This document shows positions 1 to 9,193 of a stretch of 46,261 nucleotides of DNA, one piece after another. The stretch is from JBMNUL01 sp050946255. Lineage in GTDB: Bacteria; Actinomycetota; Coriobacteriia; Coriobacteriales; CADBOM01. The DNA is taken from the NCBI GenBank assembly GCA_050946255.1, contig JBMNUL010000004.1:1-46261 (forward strand), given 5' to 3'. Under the pieces are notes generated by a model. That model saw only the letters and a list, made by a program, of their open reading frames with translations. It searched no databases and was not told where the DNA came from. Position numbers and translations under genes: made by a program. The first letter of the stretch is position 1. Every line of letters begins with the position of its first letter.

Positions 1-1202
1 CCGGCAACGTTCTGCACACTGGAGACTTCAAGCTCGATCAGACTCCAATCGATGGTGTGCGAACGGATTTTGCCGCCTTGTCGAGATTTGCGGAGGAGGG
101 AATCGACCTATTGATGTCCGACTCCACCAACGCGAACGTGCCAGAGTTCACGAAGTCCGAGGCGGAGGTCGGCAAGGTCCTTTCCGAGATCATCGAGAAC
201 GCCAAGAGACGTGTTGTCGTTGCCTCCTTTGCAAGCCATATTCATCGTATCCAGCAGATTTGCGATGCCACCGTTCATGCCGGCCGAAAGGTTGCGGTCA
301 CTGGACGCTCGATGCTGACGAACACCAGAATCGCCCGCGAGCTCGGATATCTGCAAATCGACGATTCCGACATCGTGGACGCCTATATGGTCAAGGATGT
401 GCCGCGAGACAAGCTGGTGGTGCTCTGCACCGGAAGCCAGGGCGAGCCTTTGTCGGCACTTACCCGCATTGCAAATGGCGAGCATCGCACAATCGACATC
501 GAGCCCGGCGACACGGTGATCATCTCCGCCTCGCCGGTTCCTGGAAACGAGAAGGCTGTCAATCGCGTGAAGAACGCTCTGGCCAAGGTCGGGGTGGACT
601 TCTACGACAAGAGCCGCGCCCGTGTTCACGTTTCCGGGCACGCAGCCATGGAGGAGCTCAAGATCGTCATGAGCATCTGCAGGCCGCGCAACTTCATGCC
701 GATTCACGGCGAGGCCCAGCATCTGCAGGCCCATGCCAAGCTTGCCGAGGCGGTTGGAATTCCCAAGAGCAACATCTTCATCTTGGAGAACGGCAACACC
801 TTGGAGCTGCTGGATGGGAAGGCCGAACTCGGCGAATCGGTTGACAGCGGCGTGGTATTCGTAGAGGGACTTTCTGTCGGGGATGTTTCGACGCTGGTTC
901 TAAAGGACCGCAAGACGCTTGCCAACGAGGGAGTTGCCACCGTCGTGATCATGATCAGCAAACGCGATGGAAGGCCTCTGGGAGACGTCGAGGTCATCAT
1001 GAGGGGAGTTAGCGGCGGCGATGATGCCGGGCTTCTTGATGACGCAACTGCAACGGTGCAGGATACGATCTCGAAGCTGTCGCACGATTATCGCCTCGAC
1101 CCGAGGTCGCTGCGCCGCGAGGTTTACGACTCGCTTTCGAAGTTCCTCTGGAATAGATGCCGCAGGCGCCCGATGATCATCCCGATCATCATGGAAGTCT
1201 AA
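1..1202 (+). CDS. rnj: Ribonuclease J, 3' part (5' end outside window)
   Basis: This is the C-terminal part (399 codons visible, reading from base 3) of RNase J, a zinc metallo-beta-lactamase-fold RNase that matures and degrades mRNA in the cytoplasm. The frame is open to the window edge, so the GTG at 57 is internal. Visible family motifs are HTGDFK at the very start (metal ligand loop), SDSTNA, the beta-CASP segment with GRSM and CTGSQGEP, SASPVPGNE, HVSGH and PIHGE. The ending FLWNRCRRRPMIIPIIMEV is typical of the RNase J C-terminal domain. The N-terminal metal motif HxHxDH is missing only because it lies upstream. A terminator follows at 1284. The family call is secure; J1 versus J2 cannot be decided. 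Confidence 0.95.
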   Translation, partial: GNVLHTGDFKLDQTPIDGVRTDFAALSRFAEEGIDLLMSDSTNANVPEFTKSEAEVGKVLSEIIENAKRRVVVASFASHIHRIQQICDATVHAGRKVAVTGRSMLTNTRIARELGYLQIDDSDIVDAYMVKDVPRDKLVVLCTGSQGEPLSALTRIANGEHRTIDIEPGDTVIISASPVPGNEKAVNRVKNALAKVGVDFYDKSRARVHVSGHAAMEELKIVMSICRPRNFMPIHGEAQHLQAHAKLAEAVGIPKSNIFILENGNTLELLDGKAELGESVDSGVVFVEGLSVGDVSTLVLKDRKTLANEGVATVVIMISKRDGRPLGDVEVIMRGVSGGDDAGLLDDATATVQDTISKLSHDYRLDPRSLRREVYDSLSKFLWNRCRRRPMIIPIIMEV

Positions 1203-1283
1203 GCTCTAGCAGGTTTTGGTCCCGACGTTTATTCTGACTCGTACAGGTGGGGCTTCCAATAAGCTTTAAAGTAAACAGATTTT

Positions 1284-1314
1284 GGCCCCGACATCGTCTG
1301 ATGCCGGGGCCTTT
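1284..1314 (+). terminator. Intrinsic terminator after RNase J
   Basis: GGCCCCGACATC (1284-1295) pairs with GATGCCGGGGCC (1300-1311) with one A/C mismatch around a GTCT loop, followed by a short T run. It lies between the converging RNase J gene and the leftward GyrI-like gene and may serve both. A second, weaker copy of the start of this element (TTTTGGTCCCGAC near 1213) lies just upstream. Confidence 0.8.
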
Positions 1315-1364
1315 GATATGCGGGGCAGAAATATTTAACTGACAAGGAGCTGACAACTCCGCCG

Positions 1365-1883
1365 TCATTCCGACTTCTTCTCAACCACGGGGACCCAAGC
1401 ATAGGACAGATAGGAGTCCGAGGTAGGATCGCCTTTGGTGAAGCTCTCTATTTCATAGACATCCCAGCGGCGCTCATAGTGCTTGCTGTTGGGGAAGTAC
1501 TCGCCGTAGACCTTTGCGAACACGTTCTGGATCGATCCGGGCATCGGTCCTTTGCCCTCGAACACAATCCATTTGGCTGCGGGTACCTCGACCACCCCGA
1601 ACCCCTCGGGGCATGGCTTGGTGGTCGCTGCTGCAATCCAGTAATCAAACCCAAGGTAGTCTGAGCCGTTGAAGTCCTTCTCGCCGAAAACCCCGACCAC
1701 GCTTTCTGGGATGCAGTCAGACAGCGCTTCCAGCTGGTCGAACGTCTCCTTGGGAAGCTTGTCCCAGAATCCTGGGATCGTGCCAGCACCCACACCGTCG
1801 ACGAGTGCGGTGGAAGTTGCCGGGACATAGTATTTGAGCCCCACGAAGCGGATAGCGTCACGTTCCTCGATGTGATATCTCAT
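1365..1883 (-). CDS. GyrI-like / AraC-type effector-binding domain protein
   Basis: A 172-residue stand-alone protein that looks like the GyrI-like small-molecule-binding domain (SOUL-type alpha/beta fold), also found at the C-terminus of AraC-type regulators. Visible features are the opening MRYHIEERDAIRFVGLKYYV, a central YWIAAATT strand, the FGVVEVPAAKWIVFEGKGPM segment and the late RRWDVYEIES motif near the C-terminus, all in the usual order. No HTH is present, so it is probably a ligand-binding or sequestering protein rather than a regulator itself. I chose the ATG at 1883 because GGAGG lies five bases upstream; the 26 upstream codons in frame lack family similarity. It is leftward and transcribed alone. 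Ligand unknown. Confidence 0.75.
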   Translation of the reverse strand: MRYHIEERDAIRFVGLKYYVPATSTALVDGVGAGTIPGFWDKLPKETFDQLEALSDCIPESVVGVFGEKDFNGSDYLGFDYWIAAATTKPCPEGFGVVEVPAAKWIVFEGKGPMPGSIQNVFAKVYGEYFPNSKHYERRWDVYEIESFTKGDPTSDSYLSYAWVPVVEKKSE

Positions 1884-2045
1884 GGTTCCTCCAACTCGGT
1901 CAGGGAATGCAGTTTGATGATACTGCAGAACCATTGGTCGCTGGCTATTCAGATGAATCATGGGAGATTGGCTGGAAAACGATTTTCAGGCCCAGGGCTT
2001 TGGCTACTTTCTCTATTGTCTGGAAAGAGGGGTTGCCAGATTTGC

Positions 2046-2906
2046 TCAGGCGAGCACGAATTCGTTGACGCCGAGCATTATTCCCACGCCGAACAGCAGG
2101 ATTCCGAAGGCGATCCTCAGTGATTTCTCATGCACGTGCTTGAGAAGTGCAGTTCCTAAGAAGGAGCCCGGAATGCTCCCGATGATCAGCATCAAACCGC
2201 GGAGGTAGTCGATGTTTCCGAACAGCCCATGGGTTATCACTCCGGGAATGCAAAGAACACAGAGCGCCATGAGGGAGAGGCCGGAAGCATCCTTGAAGGA
2301 GAATCCGAACATCCACATGAGCATCGGCACGATCAGAAAACCGCCGCCAACTCCGATGAACCCCGAGAGGAAACCGGCAATTGCGCCGACGGCAAGCATC
2401 TTTGCCAGGCTCTTGCCGTCGATCTTGAAGTTCATGGAATCTGTGAACATGTTCTTCTCGGCTGCGATGGTCGCTTCCCTTGTGTTCTTGGATGTGGCTC
2501 CAGATTCCCCTGGATTCCCGGCTGCAACTGGCTTCTCGAGCTTCAGCGCCTTCCTGATCATATTGGCGCCGGTGTAGGCAATCACCACTGCAGCGGCAAT
2601 CATGGCCGCCATACCCCCGGCCTGTTCGGAAGCCCATGACCCGATTGGGGAGAAGATCACTCCACCAAGTCCCACGCACAGCCCGATTTTCACATTGAGA
2701 GATTTGGAGCGCAGCCTCCCGATGACTCCAGAAATGGACGTGGGGAGGATGACGAACAGCGAGGTTCCGGTAGCCACCAGACCGGGAACGCCGAACCCAA
2801 GTCTCATCAGCGGAATGACGATGACGCCTCCGCCGATTCCCAGCAATCCGGATAGGATGCCGACGATGACACCGCACAACGCAGCGATTATCAATGTCTC
2901 GGCCAA
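2046..2906 (-). CDS. TSUP (TauE/SafE) family anion exporter
   Basis: A 286-residue polytopic membrane protein of the TSUP/TauE-SafE family, whose members move sulfite, sulfoacetate or related organic anions across the cytoplasmic membrane. The two family half-repeats are visible as LSGLLGIGGGVIVIPLM (about residues 18-34) and LSGFIGVGGGFLIVPML in the second half. A charged cytoplasmic loop at about residues 120-160 separates them. About eight membrane segments are expected. The start is TTG at 2906, with a G-rich stretch (GCGGGG) several bases upstream; no nearby in-frame ATG fits better. It is leftward, divergent from the MFS cluster across a 388-bp gap. The substrate cannot be told from sequence. 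Confidence 0.88.
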   Translation of the reverse strand: MAETLIIAALCGVIVGILSGLLGIGGGVIVIPLMRLGFGVPGLVATGTSLFVILPTSISGVIGRLRSKSLNVKIGLCVGLGGVIFSPIGSWASEQAGGMAAMIAAAVVIAYTGANMIRKALKLEKPVAAGNPGESGATSKNTREATIAAEKNMFTDSMNFKIDGKSLAKMLAVGAIAGFLSGFIGVGGGFLIVPMLMWMFGFSFKDASGLSLMALCVLCIPGVITHGLFGNIDYLRGLMLIIGSIPGSFLGTALLKHVHEKSLRIAFGILLFGVGIMLGVNEFVLA

Positions 2907-3000
2907 TGTATCCCCGCCTGCGCTTCGATCACGATTGATTTCACATCCGAGAACAAAGATACATTAGCGTGCCATTCCCGCGAGTGCAGTATTGGTCGGC

Positions 3001-3105
3001 GGTTCTAGGTTTCGTGCAGGTTAGCGGTAGCGCGTGAGCAAGAGGTAGTCTGCGGGTTCGAGGTTTCTCGAGGGAGTTGGGCAGCTTGCGGTTCGAGGTT
3101 TCGAG
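3001..3105. repeat. Three imperfect direct repeats in the gap before the MFS cluster
   Basis: The motif GGTTCkAGGTTTCg occurs at 3001-3014, 3055-3070 and 3090-3105, with starts 54 and 35 bp apart. It lies in the 388-bp gap between the divergent TSUP and first MFS genes. I see no protein-like frame here. It may be a regulatory array or a decayed tandem repeat. The rest of the gap (3106-3294) shows only the ribosome-binding site of the next gene. Confidence 0.5.
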
Positions 3106-3294
3106 CGGGCCCGAGCCTGCCACCCTCGTTGCTATTTCCATTTACGGATGTTTATAAATTTCGGCTCACTTAGCAGGGCTATTAAACGTCTGCGAAAAAC
3201 TGTCAGTCATCTGCGGCAATCCCAAATTTAGGGGCGCGGGAATAACAACGACATATGTTAGTCTCGAAACATCAGAAATTTTCTTAGGAGATAT

Positions 3295-4506
3295 ATGCAG
3301 GAAAAAGTTGAATATTCGGGGTACAGATGGGTGATTCTCTTTCTGTTCGCCGCCGTGAGCTTCATGGTCTCCTTCTGCCAGTTCCAACCGGCATATTTTG
3401 CGGAAGACATAATGTCGGACTTCTCAATTGGAACTACCGAGTTTTCGCTAATAACGTCTGCCCCAATGATCGTGGGTATTTTCCTCGCGCTGTTCGGGGG
3501 AGCGATTTCCGATCGCTTTGGAATAAAGAAAATCGTCCTCATCGGGCTCATCATCTCGGCGGCTGGTGCTTTGTGGCGCTACTGGTGCGGGAACTTCATC
3601 ACGCTGTTCCTTGCCATGGCGCTCACGGGAACCGGGGCGACCTTCGTCACTGCCAACGTTTCCAAGATGGCGATCGCCTGGTTCAAGCCAAAGGAGATCA
3701 GCATCGCCGTCGCCATTTCCCTTTCTCTTGGAATGATGGGCATCGCGGTGGCCCAGGCAACAACCGGGGCGATGTTTTCCGACTATAGCAGCGCGTTCCT
3801 CGTTGGAGGAATCGCCATGGCCGTGCTCATGGTGTTGTGGGCGATTTTCGGCAGGGATCGAGCTATAAGCCCTCAAGAGGGAGAGGTCGAAACTGTCTCA
3901 ATCAAGAAATCGTTGAAGAAGGTCGTGCGCATCCGCAACCTCTGGTTTGCTGGAATCGCGACGCTCCTGTTCAATGGCTTCAATGTATGTCTCAGCTCTT
4001 TCCTCACCACGGGGCTGATCAGCGTATGGGGCGTGGATTCCGAAATTGCCGGCCTGCTTGCGTCTTTCACCACGTGGGGATCTGTCATCGGTGCGACGTT
4101 CCTGCCCACTGTAATCATCAGGTTCCGACATGCAAAGGTAATTTACTCACTCGCCCCATTCCTAGCGGCAGTATTTGTCTTTGCCGGATGGAGCATCAAT
4201 GTCCTGCCGGTTCGCAGTGTGCTCTTTTTGCTAGCTGGAATTCTCTACGGCTGCATCAATCCGTTGGCCATGCTTTATCCCTCGACTCTGCCCGAGGTCT
4301 CATCTGAGATTTCCGGTACTGCAGGTGGTTTCATCACAATGCTCATGATGGCCGGTTCTGTGATCGTGCCGTCGTTCATCGTCACTCCGATTGCAGGCTC
4401 AAATTACATGCTGCTCGTGGCGGTGGACTGCATCGTATTGGCGTTTGCTTCCGTAATGTTCCTCCTGCTGCCGAGCCTCTCGATTGCCGGCAATAAGAAG
4501 AGATAG
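3295..4506 (+). CDS. MFS transporter, OFA-like (tandem copy 1)
   Basis: A 403-residue, 12-helix major facilitator carrier resembling the oxalate/formate antiporter (OFA) group, which exchanges small carboxylates or aromatic acids. The loop 2-3 motif A is present as GGAISDRFGIKK. The first helix carries FCQFQPAYFAEDIM, a signature also found in the next two genes. The ATG at 3295 follows AGGAG at good spacing. It is the first of three paralogues reading rightward, and the next gene begins about 30 bases after its stop, so 1 and 2 are probably co-transcribed. No substrate-specific residue can be read; dicarboxylate, formate or aromatic-acid exchange are all possible. Confidence 0.88.
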   Translation: MQEKVEYSGYRWVILFLFAAVSFMVSFCQFQPAYFAEDIMSDFSIGTTEFSLITSAPMIVGIFLALFGGAISDRFGIKKIVLIGLIISAAGALWRYWCGNFITLFLAMALTGTGATFVTANVSKMAIAWFKPKEISIAVAISLSLGMMGIAVAQATTGAMFSDYSSAFLVGGIAMAVLMVLWAIFGRDRAISPQEGEVETVSIKKSLKKVVRIRNLWFAGIATLLFNGFNVCLSSFLTTGLISVWGVDSEIAGLLASFTTWGSVIGATFLPTVIIRFRHAKVIYSLAPFLAAVFVFAGWSINVLPVRSVLFLLAGILYGCINPLAMLYPSTLPEVSSEISGTAGGFITMLMMAGSVIVPSFIVTPIAGSNYMLLVAVDCIVLAFASVMFLLLPSLSIAGNKKR

Positions 4507-4537
4507 GAGTGTCGTTGGGTGGGGGATGCGCACTAGC

Positions 4538-5854
4538 ATGACGCGGGCTGTGAAAAGAGAGATGCCGGAATGGTATCGCTGGGTGATGATGACAATGTTC
4601 TGCATCATCAGCTTCTTGGTAGCCATGTGCCAGTTCCAGCCGTCTTTTTTCGCGCGCGACATCATGGCCGCCTTCGGGGTCAACACGCAGGGTTATTCCT
4701 GGATGACCGCCTTTCCAATGATCACCGGCATCATCATTGCTCTTGCCCTTGGATCTCTAACCGACAAGTTCGGAATGCGCAATACGATGCTGGTCTCCCT
4801 GATCGTCACTTCTGTTGGAGCCATCGCCAGGGCATACTGCACCAGCTACATCGTGCTCCTGCTGATGTCCTCGCTCTTGGGAATCGTCGCAACTTTCGTC
4901 ACCGTCAACATGGCCAAGCTCGCAATGCTGTGGTTTCCTCCCAGGCAGATTGGACTTGCGGTTGGGATCATGTCGGCTGCAGGCTCCGCCGGCATGGCCG
5001 TTGCGCAGGCTGTGACCGGAATCATGTTCTCTGATTTTCGATCTGCGTTTTTCTGGGGAGGGATCTCCCTTGCCATAGCCACAGTCCTCTGGGTGATTCT
5101 CGGGAGGGACAAGACGAGCTCGGCCGTTCCCGCCGTGGCGGATTCGGGTTTGGAAACCGTTGCTGGTAGTGGAAATTCTGGCAAGCCTGCGGAAAAGGCA
5201 ACTTCCAAATCTTCTGGCAGGGGAGGGTTTGCGAGTGCCATGAAGTGCAAGGGAGTCTGGATCGCCGGTGTTGGAGCAGCCCTTTATGCCGGGTTCAACA
5301 TCACGGCTGGAAGCCTCCTCACCACTGCTCTCATAGTAAATTGGGCGACGGATGCGGTTCAGGCTGGAATCGTGACATCGCTCTTCACTTGCGGGGTGAT
5401 AGTTGGTGCGATTGTAATGCCCCCGTTCGTTTCCTCGAAACCCTACGCCAAGGTTCTCAGCATCTCCCTTCCGATACTGGCCATGGGCCTTTTCATCATC
5501 GGCTGGAACATCAATGTGCTTGCGGCGAGATGCGTGCTGTTCCCGATTGCCGGCATCTTCTTCGGAGGTATCAGCCCGATTTTCTTCTCGTACCCTTCGG
5601 TATTGCCGGAAATCAACAATGAGAACTCTGGGGCCGCAGGCGGGATCATCACAACTCTGATGACCGTTGGGGCTACTTGCTTTCCAACGCTGGTGATCAC
5701 CCCGATTGCCGGCAGCGATTACAACCTTCTCATCTGCCTGGGGTGTCTGTGTGGATTGCTGGCGGCAATCCCCTTCGCGCTCCTTCCCAGCACCTATAGA
5801 GGTGCTAAGACTCAGGGAAGAGAGGCAGTCGAGTTGGATCGGGGAGAAAAGTAA
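4538..5854 (+). CDS. MFS transporter, OFA-like (tandem copy 2)
   Basis: Second of three paralogous 12-helix MFS carriers (438 residues from this start). TM1 contains MCQFQPSFFARDIM and motif A reads LGSLTDKFGMRN. It has a longer central cytoplasmic loop than its neighbours (about residues 190-230, rich in Ser, Gly, Ala and Lys). The start is uncertain. ATG 4538 gives an N-terminus of similar length to the paralogues, with GGTGGGGG about 12 bases upstream. ATG 4526 lies 16 bases after AGGAG. A TTG at 4484 would overlap copy 1 and is unlikely. The 3' end carries a charged tail. Function as for copy 1: uptake or exchange of a small organic anion, substrate unknown. Confidence 0.88.
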   Translation: MTRAVKREMPEWYRWVMMTMFCIISFLVAMCQFQPSFFARDIMAAFGVNTQGYSWMTAFPMITGIIIALALGSLTDKFGMRNTMLVSLIVTSVGAIARAYCTSYIVLLLMSSLLGIVATFVTVNMAKLAMLWFPPRQIGLAVGIMSAAGSAGMAVAQAVTGIMFSDFRSAFFWGGISLAIATVLWVILGRDKTSSAVPAVADSGLETVAGSGNSGKPAEKATSKSSGRGGFASAMKCKGVWIAGVGAALYAGFNITAGSLLTTALIVNWATDAVQAGIVTSLFTCGVIVGAIVMPPFVSSKPYAKVLSISLPILAMGLFIIGWNINVLAARCVLFPIAGIFFGGISPIFFSYPSVLPEINNENSGAAGGIITTLMTVGATCFPTLVITPIAGSDYNLLICLGCLCGLLAAIPFALLPSTYRGAKTQGREAVELDRGEK

Positions 5855-5973
5855 CAGTCGCACTGTCCGGGGGGTATCGCGTCATATCCATTCCTGCGGT
5901 ATCCAGTTCAAGGGCAGGCGAATTGGAATACTAGACGAATTGAAAAACTAGAAACAAGTTGGAGGATTAAATA

Positions 5974-7209
5974 GTGACGGCAGAGGTATCGATAGCAAGA
6001 CCGCAACCGACAAACTACAAATGGGTAATGCTGATCATGTATGCCCTTTTAAATTTCCTGATCTGCTTCTGCCAGTTCCAGCCCTCGTTCTTCGCGCAGG
6101 ATTTGATGAATGACTTCAAACTGACGCAATCGGGGTTCTCGTGGATTACCTCCATTCCGATGCTGGTGGGACTTTTCCTGTCGGCTGTCTGCGGTGGACT
6201 CGCCGATAAGTTCGGGATTCGACGCACTCTCCTGCTAGGTCTGATAGTCTCGTCCTTGGCAATGGTGTCACGTGCCTTCTGCTCAGTTTACGTGCTCCTG
6301 CTCATCTCGTGTGCGCTGCTTGGAATCGCAGCATCTTTCCTGTCTGCCACCATGGCCAAGATGTGCATGCTCTGGTTCCCACAGCGTCAGATTGGACTTG
6401 CAATCGGAGTGATAAACGCCACCGGGTCGGGCGGCATCGCAGCCGCTCAGGCTCTCAACGGTGTTATTTTCCCCGACTATCATGCCGCATTTCTCGGTGG
6501 AGGGGCTGCTTTGGCTGTCGCCACCGTGCTCTGGGCGATTCTGGGTAGGGACAGAGCCTCGATTTCCGATATCACCGAGCTCGAAGACGAGCCTCAGAAA
6601 AAGAAGAAGGCAGATTACAAGAAAGTCTTGAAGAACAAGGGGATTTGGGAAGCTGGACTCGCCGGCGCCTTGTACAACGGCTTCAACGTAACAGTCAGCG
6701 GCCTTCTGATCACGGCCCTCGTCTCGTTCTGGGGTGTGGATCCCGTTCAGGCCGGAGTCGTCTCATCCTGCTTCACCATCGGAATGGTGTTCGGTTCGAT
6801 TCTTCTCCCCACGTTCATCCCAAGGTTCTCCAGCGCCAAGGTCATGTGCATCTTGGTGCCGCTCATCTCGATGGCATGTGTGTTCTCCGGATGGAACATC
6901 GACGACAATCTTGTGCGCTGCGTTCTGTTCGTAATCGGAGGAATGTTCTTTGGAGGACAGATGCCGATATATGTGTCCTTCCCCTCGATACTTCCAGGCA
7001 TTGGAAACGAGAACTCCGGATCTGCTGGCGGTCTCATGATGTCGATCATGATGATCGGGTCGGTCTGCATTCCATCGTTGATCATCACCCCGATTTCGGG
7101 TTCCGACTACAACCTCATGATGATTCTGGTTTGCATCGTCGGTGCTCTGGAGGCGATTCCGTTCGCGCTCCTTCCGAGCATCTATGCTGGCAAGAAGGAG
7201 AAGAAGTAG
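5974..7209 (+). CDS. MFS transporter, OFA-like (tandem copy 3)
   Basis: Third tandem paralogue, 411 residues, starting at GTG 5974 behind GGAGG. TM1 contains FCQFQPSFFAQDLM and motif A is CGGLADKFGIRRTL. The central loop is acidic then strongly basic (residues about 195-215, ending KKKK). A short lysine-rich tail ends the protein. It is separated from copy 2 by 119 bases with no clear terminator, so the three genes may form one transcript, with possible separate initiation before copy 3. A bidirectional terminator at 7290-7337 closes the cluster. Substrate unknown. Confidence 0.88.
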   Translation: MTAEVSIARPQPTNYKWVMLIMYALLNFLICFCQFQPSFFAQDLMNDFKLTQSGFSWITSIPMLVGLFLSAVCGGLADKFGIRRTLLLGLIVSSLAMVSRAFCSVYVLLLISCALLGIAASFLSATMAKMCMLWFPQRQIGLAIGVINATGSGGIAAAQALNGVIFPDYHAAFLGGGAALAVATVLWAILGRDRASISDITELEDEPQKKKKADYKKVLKNKGIWEAGLAGALYNGFNVTVSGLLITALVSFWGVDPVQAGVVSSCFTIGMVFGSILLPTFIPRFSSAKVMCILVPLISMACVFSGWNIDDNLVRCVLFVIGGMFFGGQMPIYVSFPSILPGIGNENSGSAGGLMMSIMMIGSVCIPSLIITPISGSDYNLMMILVCIVGALEAIPFALLPSIYAGKKEKK

Positions 7210-7289
7210 GAGCTTCCAAGGTTTAGGCAGACCTGACACGGCGGGTCTCGTTAGCCTCGACACTTCTCATTGCGACTGCCGATACCCTG

Positions 7290-7337
7290 AAAAAACCACG
7301 GCCCGGAAGTGGCGTTTCAACTTCTTCCGGGCTGTTT
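7290..7337. terminator. Bidirectional intrinsic terminator
   Basis: GCCCGGAAG (7301-7309) pairs with CTTCCGGGC (7324-7332). An A run lies before the stem and TTTT after it, so it can stop both the rightward MFS cluster and the leftward mobB-pepF transcript that converges on it. Confidence 0.8.
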
Positions 7338-7387
7338 TATTAGCGGGGTTTCGTTAGTGAGGTCTTGCAAATGCCGAGACCCGAGAC

Positions 7388-9184
7388 CTACTTCTCCAGT
7401 GCCTTGGCAAGCTCGTCCACGAGGCTGTCGAAGAACTTCAGAGCTTCATTGACCGGCTCTGGCGTCGACATGTCGACGCCAGCTCCCTTCAGCAGTTCGA
7501 TCGGGGTCTTGGAGCTTCCTCCCTTGAGGAAGTCAAGGTATCTCCTCACTGCCGGCTCTCCCTCTTCCAATATCTGCCTCGACAGTGCAATGGCTGCAGA
7601 GAAACCGGTTGCATACTGGTAGACGTAGTACTCGTAGTAGAAATGGGGGATTCTGGCCCACTCGAGGGCGATGCTGTCGTCTACCTCGATCTCGTCGCCA
7701 TAGTACTCGCGGTTGAGCTCGGCATATTTCTCGCATAGCGCATCTGCGGTGATTCCCTCGCCGCGCGCGGCCATCTCGTTCACGGCAAGCTCGAATTCGG
7801 CGAACATCGTCTGCCTGTACACGGTTCCCCTGAACTCCTCGAGGAAATGGTTGACGAGGAAGGCGTGCTCTTTGGGATCAGTTGCCTTGTCGAGCAGGTA
7901 GTTCATCAAGAGCGATTCGTTGCACGTGGATGCCACCTCTGCGACAAAGATCACATAGTCGGCATAGCAGGGAGGCTGGTTCTGGCAGGAGAGATATGTA
8001 TGGATCGAATGCCCCATCTCGTGCACGAGCGTGAACACGTCGTCGAGTTCCCCCTGGAAGTTCATGAGAATGTAGGGGTGCATGCCGTATCCGCCGGCAG
8101 AATAGGCGCCGCTTCTCTTTCCGGGGTTCTCGTAGACGTCGATCCATCTGTTCTCAAGGCCCTCGCGCACCATCGAGAGGTAGTCTTCCCCCATTGGCTC
8201 GAGCGCTTTCAAGATGATGTCGCAGGCCTGCTCGTAGGTGAACTTCATCTCCACGTTTTCCACGATCGGCACATAGAGGTCGTAGTAGCGAAGGTCATCG
8301 AGCCCCAGGGTTTTCTTCCTGAGCGATATGTACTTGTGCATTGCGGGCAGGTTGTCGTGAACGGCATCGATCAGGTTGGTGTAGACGCTAGGCGGAATCT
8401 CGTTTCCGTCGAGCGCGTACTCGAGGCTGGAATTGTACTTTCTGGCATCGGAGTAGAACTTGAGCTGCTTGACCTGAGCATTCAGAGTGGCTGCACATGT
8501 GTTCTTGAACTGGCCGTAGGTCTTGTACAGCGAGTCGTAGGCGGACTTGCGGAGGACGCGGTCGGGCGAGGTCATCAGGGGGATGTAGCTCCCGTGGGTC
8601 ACCGGATGGGATTCTCCATTGGAATCTATCGCGTCGTCGAATTTCAGGTCGGCGTCGTTTAGGAGGGAGAAGATGTTCTCCGGCTGAGATGCCATCTCCT
8701 GTGCGCTTGCGAGGAGCGCTTCCTCGGCGGGGGAGAGAACATGCTTCCTCATGCGGAATATCCTGTTCAGCAGCACCCTGTAATGCTCGAGCTCGGGGCA
8801 CTTTTCATACATCTGCTCGACCTCTTCCTCGGTCAGAGTCAGGAGCTCAGAGTTTGACCACGAGGTTGCGCGAGATATCTGCGTTATCAGCAGCATGACC
8901 CTGCTGCTGTAGTCCTGATACTTGGACTCGCGGGTGTCCTCATCGGATTTGCGCATTGCATAGTTGGCGAGCTTGCCCAGCTCGATTCCCGCATTTTCTG
9001 AAACGCGGAGGTAGCCGAGAAGGTCTTGCGGCGACTTCGAGATCTTCCCCTTGAAGGCCTCGAGTTCGTCTGGGTAGGCACTCGCGCTCTTCAGTGCCGA
9101 AAGGAAGTCCTCGTCTGTTGGGAAAATCGCCTCTAGGTCCCAGCGGTATTTCAGGTCTATCTGGTCCCTGCTCTCTATTTGCAT
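7388..9184 (-). CDS. pepF: Oligoendopeptidase F (M3 family zinc peptidase)
   Basis: A 598-residue cytoplasmic metallopeptidase of family M3B, the usual length for PepF, which cleaves oligopeptides of roughly 7-17 residues. The zinc-binding HEMGHS lies at residues 388-393, in the expected C-terminal third. It is preceded by the family block GAYSAGGYGMHPYILMNFQG and followed by AEVASTCNESLL, which supplies the third zinc ligand (Glu). ATG 9184 follows AGGAG, which overlaps the stop codon of mobB, so the two genes are translationally coupled. There is no signal peptide. The identity is secure; its pairing with mobB looks like operon convenience rather than a shared pathway. Confidence 0.95.
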   Translation of the reverse strand: MQIESRDQIDLKYRWDLEAIFPTDEDFLSALKSASAYPDELEAFKGKISKSPQDLLGYLRVSENAGIELGKLANYAMRKSDEDTRESKYQDYSSRVMLLITQISRATSWSNSELLTLTEEEVEQMYEKCPELEHYRVLLNRIFRMRKHVLSPAEEALLASAQEMASQPENIFSLLNDADLKFDDAIDSNGESHPVTHGSYIPLMTSPDRVLRKSAYDSLYKTYGQFKNTCAATLNAQVKQLKFYSDARKYNSSLEYALDGNEIPPSVYTNLIDAVHDNLPAMHKYISLRKKTLGLDDLRYYDLYVPIVENVEMKFTYEQACDIILKALEPMGEDYLSMVREGLENRWIDVYENPGKRSGAYSAGGYGMHPYILMNFQGELDDVFTLVHEMGHSIHTYLSCQNQPPCYADYVIFVAEVASTCNESLLMNYLLDKATDPKEHAFLVNHFLEEFRGTVYRQTMFAEFELAVNEMAARGEGITADALCEKYAELNREYYGDEIEVDDSIALEWARIPHFYYEYYVYQYATGFSAAIALSRQILEEGEPAVRRYLDFLKGGSSKTPIELLKGAGVDMSTPEPVNEALKFFDSLVDELAKALEK

Positions 9185-9193
9185 CTGCAGCTC

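Noticed and set aside
2941..3141. A 66-codon leftward frame in the TSUP-MFS gap
   Set aside because: No ribosome-binding site and basic low-complexity product; it only covers the direct repeats.
7847..8662. Open frame of 271 codons opposite pepF
   Set aside because: Antisense shadow of an intact peptidase gene.
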